In this document: positions 7,230-16,495 of the stretch, piece after piece
Layout: each line of letters starts with the position of its first letter
Position numbering within the stretch: the first letter of the stretch is position 1
Virus record (IMG/VR): IMGVR_UViG_3300029258_002352
Location: 1-37,459 of that record
Reading direction: 5' to 3' (one strand)
Length of the DNA stretch: 37,459 bases
From: a virus
Position numbers and translations under genes: made by a program
The notes under the pieces: generated by a model
What the model was told of the DNA's origin: nothing
Seen by the model: only the letters and a program-made list of their open reading frames with translations
Databases searched by the model: none

Positions 7230-7582
7230 TGGGGGCGCGGGGCGAGGCGACGATCGAGGCCGACGGGCGCGAGGTGCGCGTGTTGTTCACCAATCGCGCG
7301 CTGGCCGAGATCGAGATGAAGCTCAAACAGTCGATCATCGCCGTGGCGCAGGGCCTGGCGGATGGCTCCTCCGGCATCACGGAGGCGGTTCACCTCCTCC
7401 GGACAGGGATGGAGGCTGCCCGGCGGGACGTACACGATGGAGGCACCGTCAGCCTGGCGGATGCGTTCCAGGTGCTCGATGACGCCGGATACACCAAGGT
7501 GGTCCTGGCCGTGAGCGAGGCGATCGCGGCTGTGCTTTCCTACGGCACCCCCGACGGAGGAGCCGAGCCAAAAAACCCGTAG
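7229..7582 (+). CDS. Tail assembly chaperone, short form (G)
   Basis: This 117-residue product, in the lambda gpG position between tail tube and tape measure, starts with ATG overlapping the tube stop. It includes EADGREVRVLFTNRALAEIEMKL, given here in two parts EADGREVRVLF and TNRALAEIEMKL, typical of G-type chaperones. It ends just after a slippery A AAA AAC site at 7570-7576, six bases before TAG at 7580. The product helps load the tape measure protein during tail assembly. Confidence 0.85.
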   Translation: MGARGEATIEADGREVRVLFTNRALAEIEMKLKQSIIAVAQGLADGSSGITEAVHLLRTGMEAARRDVHDGGTVSLADAFQVLDDAGYTKVVLAVSEAIAAVLSYGTPDGGAEPKNP

Positions 7583-7926
7583 ACCGGCAGGAGCGGTTCG
7601 ACTGGCACGCGCTCCTGCTGGAGGCGCTCAAGTGCGGCGTCGGGGTGGCCGAGTTCTGGTCGCTGACGCCGCGCGAGACGTACGTGGTGATTCAGGCAGC
7701 CCAATGGCGGATGGAACGGGAGCACAGGCGGGATATGTGGCTGGCATGGCACGTGGCGGCGCTGTCGCGGGCCAAGCGACTGCCGGCATTGAAGGGGCTG
7801 CTGGGCGCCGGTAAGGCGCGGGCGCTCACGGGTAAGGAGCTGAAGCGCAGGCGGGCCGAACACCAGGAGATCATGAAGAAGATCGACGTGAGCAAGATAA
7901 CCGAGGCGAAGCGGCGTGGGCGTTGA
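7229..7926 (+). CDS. Tail assembly chaperone, -1 frameshift form (G-T)
   Basis: The downstream reading frame (7577-7926) has no ribosome site and no in-frame stop back to the slippery site, and it lies in the -1 frame relative to the short form. Slipping at A AAA AAC (7570-7576) joins GAEPKN to PVDRQERFDWHALLLEAL and then to FWSLTPRETY, the typical T-domain motif of tail chaperones. The fused protein is about 232 residues. The T part ends in a basic coiled helix and overlaps the tape measure start by 11 bases. The frame relation and motif make this a strong case, though expression is not shown. Confidence 0.85.
7570..7576 (+). promoter_or_regulatory. Programmed -1 frameshift slippery site
   Basis: The heptamer A AAA AAC is in phase with the zero frame (codons CCA AAA AAC), followed by CCG TAG. 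After a one-base slip both tRNAs re-pair on AAA AAA, and reading continues through the T domain to 7926. Confidence 0.85.
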
Positions 7927-10027
7927 CACGACCCTGGGTCGCGCAAACGTAGCCGTTCGTGCGACGTTGGAGCAGCTCGACGGCGACCTGAGCGACGCGC
8001 GGGGCAAGGTAGATAGCGCGATCAGCCGGATTGTGGGTGGCGCCGGGAAGAGCTTCCAGGCGCTGGGCAGTGCCGCGCTGGGCGGCATCGGCGTGGCCAC
8101 CGGGGCGGTGACGGGCCTCGGGGCGGCGCTGGGCAAGATCACCATGGACGCCGCGCCGGTCGAAGGCGTGAGCAAGGCGTTCAGTGGCCTGGCCGAGAGC
8201 GCCGGGCGCGGGACGGATGATATGCTCGCGGCGCTGAAGCGGGGCAGCGCAGGGATGGTCGCCAACCGCGATCTGATGATGACCTTCAACGAGGCTGCGC
8301 AACTCGTGTCGACTGATTTCGCGGTGCAGCTCCCTGATGCGATGCAATACCTGGGCAAGGTTTCGGCGGCGACCGGCTCAGATATGGGCTTCATGCTCGA
8401 CAGCCTGGTGAAGGGCGTTGGGCGGCTGAGCCCAATGATCCTGGACAATCTGGGCATCCAGGTCGCCCAGTCGGAGGCGACGGAGCGGGCGGCGGAGATG
8501 TTCGGCGTCGAGGCCAGCGAGCTGGACAAAGCGCAGGTCCAGGCCGGCATGATGAACGTCGTGCTGGAGAAACTCGCGGCGAACACGGCCAGCATGCCGG
8601 ACGTGACGGAAAGCGCGGCGGCGAAGATGGCGCGATTCAAGGCGACGGTGCAGGACACGAAGGACCAGGTTGGGCTGGCACTACTTCCGGTGCTCAACAA
8701 CCTGATGGGCACCTTCGGGCACATCGCGGAATCGGTGCTCCCGCTCCTGACCGGGTTCATTGAGAGCACGCTGGCGCCGGCGCTGGAGACGGCGACGCTG
8801 TTCATCGACGAATTCGTCGCCGGCATCCTGGCGGGCAACGATCCTCTGACGGCCTTACAAGCCACGCTGAAGGAGTTCGGCTTGGCGGAGGTGGCCGAGC
8901 TGATCGGCACGGTAACCGCGAAGGTGCAGGAGCTGTGGACGGTCGTCCAGCCGTGGTTGGAGCAGGCGGCGGAATGGGTCGCCCGCAATGTGGAGCTCCA
9001 GGACGTGCTGATCGTGCTGGGGGCGGCGATCGCGTCGGTGGTGCTGCCCGCGCTGTGGAGCCTCGTGGCGGCGGCGGCGCCCGTGATCGCCGTCTTCGTG
9101 GCGGGGGTGGCCATTGTGGCCGCCCTGCGCCAGGCGTGGGAGACGGACTGGATGGGGATCCGCACGGCGCTGACGGACGCGTGGGAGAATTCCATCCGTC
9201 CGGCGCTGGAGACTTTGTGGGCGTGGCTCCAGGTGAACGTGCCGGCGGCGATCGAGACGCTGCGCACCTTCTGGGAGACCACGCTGTTGCCGGCGATCCA
9301 AACGGTGATGGCGTTCATCACCGGGACGGCGATCCCCACCTTCAATCGGATCGCTGATGTGGCGACGACCGTGGTCGGTGCGGCGGTCACAGCGCTGGCC
9401 ACGCTGTGGAAGAATACGCTGAAGCCGGCACTCGAGACGGTATGGGCATTCATCCAGAACAATATCATGCCGCTGTTCGAGGCGCTGGCCAACCTGACGT
9501 CGGCTGTGGTCGGCGCGCAGGTCAGCGCGCTGGCGGGGATATTCCAAAATGTGCTCATGCCGGCGATGAGCGCAGTATGGGCATTCATCCGGGAGAAAAT
9601 CATCCCGATTTTCACCGATGCGTCCGATGCTGCGCGGGACACGCTCGGCCCGGCGCTGGATTGGCTCTCCGGTCTGCTAGGGCCGCTGGAGGATGCGTTC
9701 AAGGGAATTAAGAGCGCGATTAAGAGCGTCGTTGATTGGATCAACAGATTGGCTGATAGGATCAGGAACCTCGACGTGCCGGATTGGATGCGGCCCGGAA
9801 GCCCAACCCCGCTGGAGCTGGGGCTGCGGGGCATCGCCGGTGCGATGTCGCAGTTGGCGCGGGTGCAGATCCCGCAGTTCTCGGCAGAGCTCCAACAGAC
9901 ATACGACGTCGAGGGCGGGACCGCGGGAGGGGGAGGGAATCAACAGATCGTGATCTACGGGCTGACCTTACAGGGGGTCCAGGACGTGGGGGGCTTGCTG
10001 GGCGAGTTACAGGCGCTGGCGGCGTGA
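7916..10027 (+). CDS. Tape measure protein
   Basis: This 703-residue protein starts with GTG overlapping the chaperone stop. Residues about 80-260 match tape measure cores: FSGLAESAG, NEAAQLVSTDFAVQLPDAM, then LSPMILDNLGI, and a QDTKDQVGLALLPVLNNLM helix. A hydrophobic stretch near 362-403 (ASVVLPALWSLVAAAAPVIA) may insert in the membrane during DNA entry. Residues about 410-570 carry repeated Trp-containing units (ETLWAWLQ, RTFWETTLLPAIQ, ATLWKNTLKPALE, ETVWAFIQ), as expected for a ruler protein. The length predicts a tail of roughly 100 nm by the usual 1.5 angstrom per residue rule. Confidence 0.92.
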   Translation: MGVDTTLGRANVAVRATLEQLDGDLSDARGKVDSAISRIVGGAGKSFQALGSAALGGIGVATGAVTGLGAALGKITMDAAPVEGVSKAFSGLAESAGRGTDDMLAALKRGSAGMVANRDLMMTFNEAAQLVSTDFAVQLPDAMQYLGKVSAATGSDMGFMLDSLVKGVGRLSPMILDNLGIQVAQSEATERAAEMFGVEASELDKAQVQAGMMNVVLEKLAANTASMPDVTESAAAKMARFKATVQDTKDQVGLALLPVLNNLMGTFGHIAESVLPLLTGFIESTLAPALETATLFIDEFVAGILAGNDPLTALQATLKEFGLAEVAELIGTVTAKVQELWTVVQPWLEQAAEWVARNVELQDVLIVLGAAIASVVLPALWSLVAAAAPVIAVFVAGVAIVAALRQAWETDWMGIRTALTDAWENSIRPALETLWAWLQVNVPAAIETLRTFWETTLLPAIQTVMAFITGTAIPTFNRIADVATTVVGAAVTALATLWKNTLKPALETVWAFIQNNIMPLFEALANLTSAVVGAQVSALAGIFQNVLMPAMSAVWAFIREKIIPIFTDASDAARDTLGPALDWLSGLLGPLEDAFKGIKSAIKSVVDWINRLADRIRNLDVPDWMRPGSPTPLELGLRGIAGAMSQLARVQIPQFSAELQQTYDVEGGTAGGGGNQQIVIYGLTLQGVQDVGGLLGELQALAA

Positions 10028-10028
10028 A

Positions 10029-11930
10029 ATGATCACCGACATTATCAGCTACGACGGAAACACATTCTCCCCCGACTACGAGGTGGGATTCGTGACCGCC
10101 TCGGAGCCGCGTCTGCCGCAGGCGACGGCGGAAACGCTGGAGCGGATCGGGGCGTGGCCGGTGATCGTGGCGTTGCAGCGCAAGCCGCAGCGGCTGGCGC
10201 TCCTGATCCGCATCGTGGGCAGCGACACGGACACGCTGCGCTCGCAACTATTCCGCTGGATGGATCCGGAGGACGAAACGCCTAAGGAGCTGGTCGCCGA
10301 GAACCACGACGGCGTGCAGATGTACGTCGAGGCGCTGTGCGAGGAGTTGCGCATCTACGGCGACCAGCGGCACGACACGGTCTTCGTGGCCACGTTGGTG
10401 GTCGACGGCGACGTGCGCTGGCGAGCATCGACGGAGACCTCCGACACGTGGAACATCACGGCCAGCGGACAGACGAACACGATCAACAACACCGGTGAGG
10501 ATGAGGCGTACCCGGTGCTGGAGATCAAGCCGACGAACACCAAGACCGGCGGGTATGCATACAAACGCTACGCGCTGGTGACCTGGAATGCGATCAATCC
10601 GGGGAGCAACTATCCGGTCCGGCTGGGGCCGCTGGACACGGCGACGCTCGTCAGTGGTGGCAAGATGCAGGCGGACGGGGACGACCTGCGTGTGTTTGTC
10701 GATGGGGCCGAGATATCGCGCTATCTCGTCGACATCAACGACGCCAACACGTACATCTGGTTTAGCGCTGGCTATCAACAGACCCCGGACCTGGAGCTGG
10801 CGGCGTCGATCGCCGCGGCGGGGTCGATTGACACGATTCAGCTCGACGACGAGGATGAAATGCGTAAGCTCCCGGCGCGGGGATTCGTGCGCGTGGGGAG
10901 CGAAGTGTTCAGCTACACCAATCGCGATCTGGTCAATCTGCGCTTGACCGGGATCACGCGCGCGGTGTGGGGCACGTCGGCGGGCGCACACACAGCCGGC
11001 GACGCCTGCTACTGGATGCAGCACGAGGTGATCATCGCCTATGGCAACGCCTCGGCGGCGAACCCCCCGGCGGCGACCGAATCACAGCCGGTTTTTACGC
11101 TGGCCAGCAGCTCGAATACGAGCTGGTATTTTGAGAGCTTCGGACAGGAGCGTCCGTTGTCGGCCTGGGGGCTGCCGAACCCGAGCCGTCCAGGGACGTG
11201 GGCGCAATGGGGAAGCGTCACGCTGTGGGGCAACGGTGGGGTGTACACGGCAACGGAGCGGACCTTGGCCAGTCCATACGCAGTGGCCGGGGCGTGGCTA
11301 TCGGCAGAGCACGGCAGCGCGTACGGATGGACGCTGTACAATCCCTGCGGCATCGTCAACGCGGCCTGGGCAGATGGGAAGAAGCGTGCCGCCGTCGTCA
11401 CTGATTTCCAAGTTCGGCTGATGTACTGGGTGCGCAAAGACGCGTCGTGGACGTATCAGGCGACGCTAACGGATCCCTCCTCTCCCAACGTGTGGGAGGC
11501 CTGGTCGGAGTCGGCGGCGGGCTCGAACTGGGACGCCGCCGACACGCTCGCGATCGCGGCATACTTCTACGAACAAGACGTGGAAGTGGGCACGGTCACG
11601 GTGACGCTGAACTCCTCCGAGACACCCGACACGTCGATCGGCAGCGAAATCGGCAACTACACGCTGGACGTGACGATCACCAACACGACGACGGATGAGG
11701 CGATCACGGTCGAATTCGACATGCCGCTAAACGAAACGCTGGAGATCGACACGTACGAGCATACCGTAGTCTACAAGGCCGACGAATCGAATCAATTCCA
11801 GGCGCTCAGCCTGGACTCCGTCCGTCGGGCCTGGCTGAAGCTGCTGCCGGGCAACAACACGCTGCGCTACGACGACACGGGCACGGCGGGCGTGACGGTT
11901 ACGACGACGTTCCGCAGGCGGTATTACTGA
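10029..11930 (+). CDS. Distal tail protein (Dit-like) with inserted domain
   Basis: This is a 633-residue protein directly after the tape measure gene. The N-terminus and the segment ITASGQTNTINNTGEDEAYPVLEIKP (in parts ITASGQTNTINNTGED and EAYPVLEIKP, about 141-166) are typical of distal tail proteins. The C-terminus, AWLKLLPGNNTLRYDD plus VTVTTTFRRRYY, is the usual Dit ending. Between these lie about 380 extra residues rich in Trp, Ser and Thr that resemble beta-sandwich or carbohydrate-binding insertions seen in evolved Dits. It would form the hub ring where fiber proteins attach. Confidence 0.8.
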   Translation: MITDIISYDGNTFSPDYEVGFVTASEPRLPQATAETLERIGAWPVIVALQRKPQRLALLIRIVGSDTDTLRSQLFRWMDPEDETPKELVAENHDGVQMYVEALCEELRIYGDQRHDTVFVATLVVDGDVRWRASTETSDTWNITASGQTNTINNTGEDEAYPVLEIKPTNTKTGGYAYKRYALVTWNAINPGSNYPVRLGPLDTATLVSGGKMQADGDDLRVFVDGAEISRYLVDINDANTYIWFSAGYQQTPDLELAASIAAAGSIDTIQLDDEDEMRKLPARGFVRVGSEVFSYTNRDLVNLRLTGITRAVWGTSAGAHTAGDACYWMQHEVIIAYGNASAANPPAATESQPVFTLASSSNTSWYFESFGQERPLSAWGLPNPSRPGTWAQWGSVTLWGNGGVYTATERTLASPYAVAGAWLSAEHGSAYGWTLYNPCGIVNAAWADGKKRAAVVTDFQVRLMYWVRKDASWTYQATLTDPSSPNVWEAWSESAAGSNWDAADTLAIAAYFYEQDVEVGTVTVTLNSSETPDTSIGSEIGNYTLDVTITNTTTDEAITVEFDMPLNETLEIDTYEHTVVYKADESNQFQALSLDSVRRAWLKLLPGNNTLRYDDTGTAGVTVTTTFRRRYY

Positions 11931-13000
11931 TGCGCATCTTGCTGGGCGACCAGACGGGGCGCGTGCAGGCTGAGGTGGACAAAGGCAGCATCTCCAACGT
12001 CGTGTGGCGGCTTAACCAATCGGGCACGGCGACATTGCGCGTGAAGCGCGATAGCAGCGCGTTCCGCCGGGATCTGCTGGAGCCTGGAGCCCGGATCTAC
12101 GTCGAACACGAAAATGGCCTGCCGGCGTGGGGTGGGGTTCTAGACCTGCCCCGCGGCTGGATGCCGGGATACCTGGAGACGCGAGCGTACACGATCGAGC
12201 GATTGCTCAAATTTCGAATTACGGCCAAGACGCGATCGTTCTATGGAGACGTGGTAGGCTCGATCTGGACGCAGATCCTGCGAGAGGCAGAGCAGCGGGC
12301 GGCGCTGGGACTTCGGATCGGGCAGATATGGCTGGGCGGGGCGGCGCATTATCCGCGCTACCATCTGCGAGACGCGGCCTGGGTGACGGATCAATCGGTG
12401 CGGAAGATGGAGACGTGCGACTACCGGATCGTGCCGTATCTGGCCAACAACCAGATTCTGTTTCGGTGCGAGCTGCACGAGCAACTCGGCGACGACCGGC
12501 GCGACCAGGTGGCGTTGATCGAGGGTGCGAACGTCAGCGAGGCCAAGCTGACAGAGCAAGGCGACATCGTGAATCGGGTCGCGGTGGTGGGCAGCGGGGC
12601 GACGTGGGGCGAGCGGCCGGTCGTGTGGGGAATCGAGGAGTTTAGCCGCCGGCGGTATGGACTGCGGGAGGCGGCGTTGACGCCCCAGGACGTTAGTCAG
12701 ACGGCGACGTTGAACCGGTATGCGGACAACGAGATTCGGGAGCGGGCATACCCGCACAAAATAGCGACTCTACAGGTCGCGGACCGGAATCCCTCTTACT
12801 TCCGGGACTACGACGTGGGGGATACCGTGCAGGTAATCCTTCCGTCGTTCGATTTCGACGGGTACGACGCGCCGATGCGCATCACGGCGCGCGGGTATGA
12901 CCCGGTTTCTGGTGTGTGCGAGCTGGTGTGCGACGAGCGATTCGAGTATGACCCGGTATTTTTGGGCGAGGATGATACCCAACCAGGGGGAGATGACTAA
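11930..13000 (+). CDS. Tail hub / Gp37-like baseplate protein
   Basis: This 356-residue protein has an ATG overlapping the Dit stop (TGATG). The pattern GTATLRVKRDSSAFRRDLLEPGARIYVEH near residues 31-58 (in parts GTATLRVKRDSS and DLLEPGARIYVEH), WGGVLDLPRG, and the C-terminal YDVGDTVQVILPS match the siphovirus Gp37-like minor tail proteins. These act as the hub or tail-associated protein at the tail tip. The position between Dit and fiber supports this. Confidence 0.8.
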   Translation: MRILLGDQTGRVQAEVDKGSISNVVWRLNQSGTATLRVKRDSSAFRRDLLEPGARIYVEHENGLPAWGGVLDLPRGWMPGYLETRAYTIERLLKFRITAKTRSFYGDVVGSIWTQILREAEQRAALGLRIGQIWLGGAAHYPRYHLRDAAWVTDQSVRKMETCDYRIVPYLANNQILFRCELHEQLGDDRRDQVALIEGANVSEAKLTEQGDIVNRVAVVGSGATWGERPVVWGIEEFSRRRYGLREAALTPQDVSQTATLNRYADNEIRERAYPHKIATLQVADRNPSYFRDYDVGDTVQVILPSFDFDGYDAPMRITARGYDPVSGVCELVCDERFEYDPVFLGEDDTQPGGDD

Positions 13001-15483
13001 TGCTGGATCGAGATAGCATCTACAACAACGTGCTCGACCGGATCGAACGATTGGAACAGCGGGTCGAGGACATGCGAGACGTGTCGCGACCGAGCGAGAC
13101 GATCATCGTCGAGCAACCTGATTGGCAAGCGATCGCCGGGTGGGTGAGCACCGGCGCGGTGCTGCGGGACGTGACGGGGAAGATCATCCTGGATCCGTCG
13201 ATCCCACGGATTCAGATCGGGGCAGACGGGTACATCGAGAGCGCCGATTTTGTCGCGGGCAACACGGGTTTCCAGATCAACGGCGGGACGGCGGAATTCA
13301 ACGACATCGTGATCCGGGGCACGATCTACGCCACCGCCGGCGAGATCGCCGGCTGGACGATCGGCGCAGATAACCTGGCCAAGAACGATGCTGTACTGCA
13401 CAGCGGTGGGTATTTGAGCCTGGGGACCGGCAACGATCTAGTGCGGCTGGACGCAGCGGACGCCGACTACCGGCTGTGGATCGGCCACGCCACCAAGGGA
13501 TCTGCTCCCTTCCGCGTTGGCAAGGACGGCGAGATGTGGGCCACAGACGCGCACATCAGCGGGGAGATCAGCGCCACGACGGGAACCATCGGCGGGTGGA
13601 CCATCACGGCATCGCAGATCAAGAGCGACGGCGACTTGATCATCCTGGACAAGGCGGGGACCATCGTAATAGGTGGTGCAGGCGGGTATCTGTCCTCAAA
13701 TCCGTTCAGCTCCGGGATCCAGGGCTGGCGGATCACGCAGACGGAGGCGGAGTTCGGGAACATCGTGGCGCGCGGGGAGATCCGCACGGCGGTGTTCAAG
13801 TTCGACGAGGTGCACGCCCAGGCCGGCCAGCTCCTGGTGACGCCGAACGCAGCGAAGCTGGAGGAAGATCTCACGATCGCGGCGACGGGCGATTCGTTCG
13901 ACGTCGGGGAGAGCGGGCGTTTCGCTGCCAACGACATCGTGCGGCTCAAGGACGGCACGAATGACGTGTGGCTGTCGGTAACGGCAGACAACGGGGACGG
14001 GACGTACGACTACGACCGGGAGAGCGGCGCGGCGGTCAGCACGGTGTTCCGGGCCGGGACGGCGGTCGTGGGGTATGGCGCCAGCGGCGAGGGCGGGGTG
14101 TTGCTGGACGCGGTGACGGCCAACGGACCGTTCCTCGACGTGTTCACGCATGCGGGCAGTCCCTGGACGACGCTCACGACCAAGGTTCGTCTCGGCAACC
14201 TGGCGGGGATCGTCGATGCCGATCTATCCCCTTCCGGCTACGGCCTCTACTGCGACAACGTGTTCCTCAAAGGCAAGTTGGCCTGGAGCAAGGGGGTCCT
14301 CGATTCGGACGGGATCACGCTCGACATCGACGAGGCATTCGACGAGGCGTGGATCAAGTTCGACGACGCCAACAACTACATTCGTGGTATCTCCGGCGGC
14401 GGCGTTGCGGTTCATTCGCTAGCTGACTGGATCGACATCCGCGCATGGGGGGATGACAGCAACGCGCGGTGCGTCCTGGCGCCGGATGCAACCGGCCATT
14501 ACGCTATGTTGGCATACGTCAACACGGAGTCCGGGGATCCTGACACGCTCGGGTTTGCCAAGCTGCTCTACCAGGATTACACCACGGAAACGGCGGTCGT
14601 GGCGGCTGGATACCGACAGGTGCGGATGTACGCGTACAACGGATCGGTCTACGAGTGGATCGAGTTGCAGCCCGACGATAGCGAGGTATTCGTCAAGCTG
14701 GGGGACGCGGCGGGGTCCCACAAGTTCCGGGTCAAGGACAGCGCCGGCAACACGGTGTGGCAGGTGGATTCAGACGGAGTCGTTGAATGTGACGGGGACA
14801 TATATCCAGATCAAGACGGGTGGGGCCTTTTCACCCGTATGTCGAATCGGATCGGAAGCACGACGTACACCGACCACTTCCGATCAGGCTCCATTCCGAG
14901 CGGGTATGCCTGGGACACGGGAGCGCTGTTCACAGGCACGCCGGGGACGTTGACCTACGACTACGCGGATTCGTATCTGCGGGCCGGTGTGGGGGCCGGT
15001 ACGAAGGCATTCTTGCGGAAGGCCATCACCAATAATGGTTCGGCCTGGCAGAATAAGTCGTTTGACGCACGCGTGCGCTGTGCGTTGAACGGAGAGGTCG
15101 GTCTTCGATTCGACAACGGATCGGACGTATCTGCCGCCGAGAGAGCAGCCGAAGTTTATTTCGACGGCAGTGCGGGCGATGCCACTATCACGCTGAAATT
15201 CCGCTACAAGGATGCAACGGGGTGGCATACCGTGGCGTCCAACATCGTCGTCCCTGCGAGCGAATTCTACGTGATACGATTACTCTGCTACTACACCGGG
15301 GGCAACTACTACGCGTATGCCTATTTGATCGGAGAAGAAGGAACACAAATCAGCATCAACAACTTCAATGTGGCTATCACGTGGCCACCGTGCGCCGGGC
15401 GTGCCGGCGTTTTCGTCGCTAATCCAACCGGATCGGCGATGAATGCTGCGTATGTAGATTGGTTCTACAACCAGTTCGGGTAG
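13000..15483 (+). CDS. Tail fiber / receptor-binding protein with lectin-like C-terminus
   Basis: This is an 827-residue protein and the last gene of the tail operon. It starts with a short coiled coil (NVLDRIERLEQRVEDM, about 8-23). It continues with repeated beta units IYATAGEIAGWTIGADN and ISATTGTIGGWTITASQ (about 108-205), a repeat type common in phage fibers. The last about 210 residues (from TTYTDHFRSGSIPSGYAW) have the beta-rich pattern of a concanavalin-like jelly roll, with YYAYAYLIGEE near the end, so they likely bind host glycans. The sequence directly shows the repeat and domain layout; the receptor is unknown. A strong hairpin follows 13 bases after the stop. Confidence 0.85.
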   Translation: MLDRDSIYNNVLDRIERLEQRVEDMRDVSRPSETIIVEQPDWQAIAGWVSTGAVLRDVTGKIILDPSIPRIQIGADGYIESADFVAGNTGFQINGGTAEFNDIVIRGTIYATAGEIAGWTIGADNLAKNDAVLHSGGYLSLGTGNDLVRLDAADADYRLWIGHATKGSAPFRVGKDGEMWATDAHISGEISATTGTIGGWTITASQIKSDGDLIILDKAGTIVIGGAGGYLSSNPFSSGIQGWRITQTEAEFGNIVARGEIRTAVFKFDEVHAQAGQLLVTPNAAKLEEDLTIAATGDSFDVGESGRFAANDIVRLKDGTNDVWLSVTADNGDGTYDYDRESGAAVSTVFRAGTAVVGYGASGEGGVLLDAVTANGPFLDVFTHAGSPWTTLTTKVRLGNLAGIVDADLSPSGYGLYCDNVFLKGKLAWSKGVLDSDGITLDIDEAFDEAWIKFDDANNYIRGISGGGVAVHSLADWIDIRAWGDDSNARCVLAPDATGHYAMLAYVNTESGDPDTLGFAKLLYQDYTTETAVVAAGYRQVRMYAYNGSVYEWIELQPDDSEVFVKLGDAAGSHKFRVKDSAGNTVWQVDSDGVVECDGDIYPDQDGWGLFTRMSNRIGSTTYTDHFRSGSIPSGYAWDTGALFTGTPGTLTYDYADSYLRAGVGAGTKAFLRKAITNNGSAWQNKSFDARVRCALNGEVGLRFDNGSDVSAAERAAEVYFDGSAGDATITLKFRYKDATGWHTVASNIVVPASEFYVIRLLCYYTGGNYYAYAYLIGEEGTQISINNFNVAITWPPCAGRAGVFVANPTGSAMNAAYVDWFYNQFG

Positions 15484-15495
15484 AGATCAACATAT

Positions 15496-15528
15496 AAACG
15501 GGCCAGGGTATGATACCCCGGCCCGTTT
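15496..15528. terminator. Bidirectional terminator between converging operons
   Basis: AAACGGGCC (15496-15504) pairs with GGCCCGTTT (15520-15528), enclosing a second stem GGGTA/TACCC with a TGA loop. It separates the end of the tail operon from the end of the leftward early operon and can fold equally well on both strands. Confidence 0.88.
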
Positions 15529-15539
15529 CGCTTACGCCG

Positions 15540-15863
15540 CTATTTGACCGCTTCTTTGAGCTTTGCAGACAGATCCCTCGACAGCGGAGAGGTTGGCCAA
15601 TGCTCCCAGGCATTCGCGCTGGCTACCACAGCGGAAAAGTCGGCGTCTTCGAATTCCACTTTCGACTCGATCGTCGTATCTCCGATCACGATGGAGCCAT
15701 CCTCGGGATTGAGCTGAAAGCCAACCTGCTCCTGCTCCTCCTCCTTGAGGCGTAGCGTCTCAATGATCCGTACGTACATCGGGATCTGGCTGAGGGGTGC
15801 CTGGTCGGGCAGGCAGCGGATGAGCATGACGCGCTCCCAGGCGTTAAGGCTCAGGGTCTTCAA
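15540..15863 (-). CDS. Hypothetical protein, last gene of leftward operon
   Basis: TTG at 15863 is preferred because AGGAGG lies five bases upstream; an in-frame TTG at 15878 lacks a site. The product is about 107 residues, acidic and glutamate-rich in the middle (RLKEEEQEQ), with an NAWERVML helix near the start and no membrane segment. It overlaps the upstream gene's end. I do not recognise it. Confidence 0.62.
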   Translation of the reverse strand: MKTLSLNAWERVMLIRCLPDQAPLSQIPMYVRIIETLRLKEEEQEQVGFQLNPEDGSIVIGDTTIESKVEFEDADFSAVVASANAWEHWPTSPLSRDLSAKLKEAVK

Positions 15864-16218
15864 GTTGTCCTCCTTCAATTCGTTCTATGTGCGCCCGTAC
15901 GGCCTCCACGAATGTGTCTTCGCTCGCGGCCTCACCGGCGGCGAACTCACCTTCGAACGGCGTGAACAGGCCAGCGATCCAGCCATTATACCATACGCAG
16001 AAGCAGAAAGGAGCGAGCTCCACTTCCATCATTCCCTCTGGCTCCACGGTCACTTTTTCCTGATGACCGTTGACCGCGAGATACCAATGGTCATCGATGG
16101 CGATCTCCCACGCGCCGTCGAGCTCATTGATGTTTTCGACGCCATGGGCCTGGGAGAGTTCCAGGATGGGGTCCAGGATGGCTACCAGTTGTCTCTGTTC
16201 GCTTATCTGAGAACTCAT
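15844..16218 (-). CDS. Hypothetical acidic protein
   Basis: This 124-residue protein has an ATG overlapping the stop of the gene before it (ATGA). It is strongly acidic and includes DDHWYLAVNG and an aromatic patch FCFCVWYNGWIAGLF near residues 71-85. There is no signal peptide or known motif. Tight coupling on both sides places it in the same operon as the FtsK-like gene. Function unknown. Confidence 0.65.
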   Translation of the reverse strand: MSSQISEQRQLVAILDPILELSQAHGVENINELDGAWEIAIDDHWYLAVNGHQEKVTVEPEGMMEVELAPFCFCVWYNGWIAGLFTPFEGEFAAGEAASEDTFVEAVRAHIERIEGGQLEDPEP

Positions 16219-16475
16219 CCGATGGGCTCCTTCTCTTCGGGCATCGCCTCGACCAGCGCCTCGGCCGCTTTGGAGAGCGCTTCGGGCATCGCCTCGACCA
16301 ATGCTTTCGCCGCTTTGGAGAGGGCCTCGATCAGCGGTTTGATTTCCTGCGGGTAAATGCCGACTATGCCGCCGCCCTGGCGACAGAGCAGAGCACCTGA
16401 ATAGGCCTCGCTGGTCCAGGCCTCGACGACTAGATCCTCCGACACTTGAATGTTGGTCAGGTATTGTGTAGGCAC
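16215..16475 (-). CDS. Small protein with duplicated alanine-rich helix
   Basis: GTG at 16475 is chosen because GGAGGT lies directly upstream; longer frames would read through the REP-like hairpin and look non-native. The product is about 86 residues. The C-terminal half holds a near-exact tandem duplication, ALSKAAKALVEAMPE then ALSKAAEALVEAMPE, predicted to be amphipathic helix. The N-terminus (PTQYLTNIQVSEDLVVEAW) is unlike anything I recognise. Stop and next start overlap. Confidence 0.6.
   Translation of the reverse strand: MPTQYLTNIQVSEDLVVEAWTSEAYSGALLCRQGGGIVGIYPQEIKPLIEALSKAAKALVEAMPEALSKAAEALVEAMPEEKEPIG
16236..16325 (-). repeat. Two tandem 45-bp coding repeats
   Basis: Units at 16236-16280 and 16281-16325 both begin TTCGGGCATCGCCTCGACCA on the plus strand and differ by only a few bases. 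They encode the duplicated alanine-rich helix of the host gene, in frame. Confidence 0.85.
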
Positions 16476-16495
16476 GTTTACCTCCATCGTTTGGT

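Noticed and set aside
7540-9834. Long minus-strand open frame (764 codons) opposite the tape measure gene
   Set aside because: Its sequence is low-complexity Ser/Ala/Pro typical of an antisense shadow of GC-rich codons; the plus strand encodes a clear tape measure protein.
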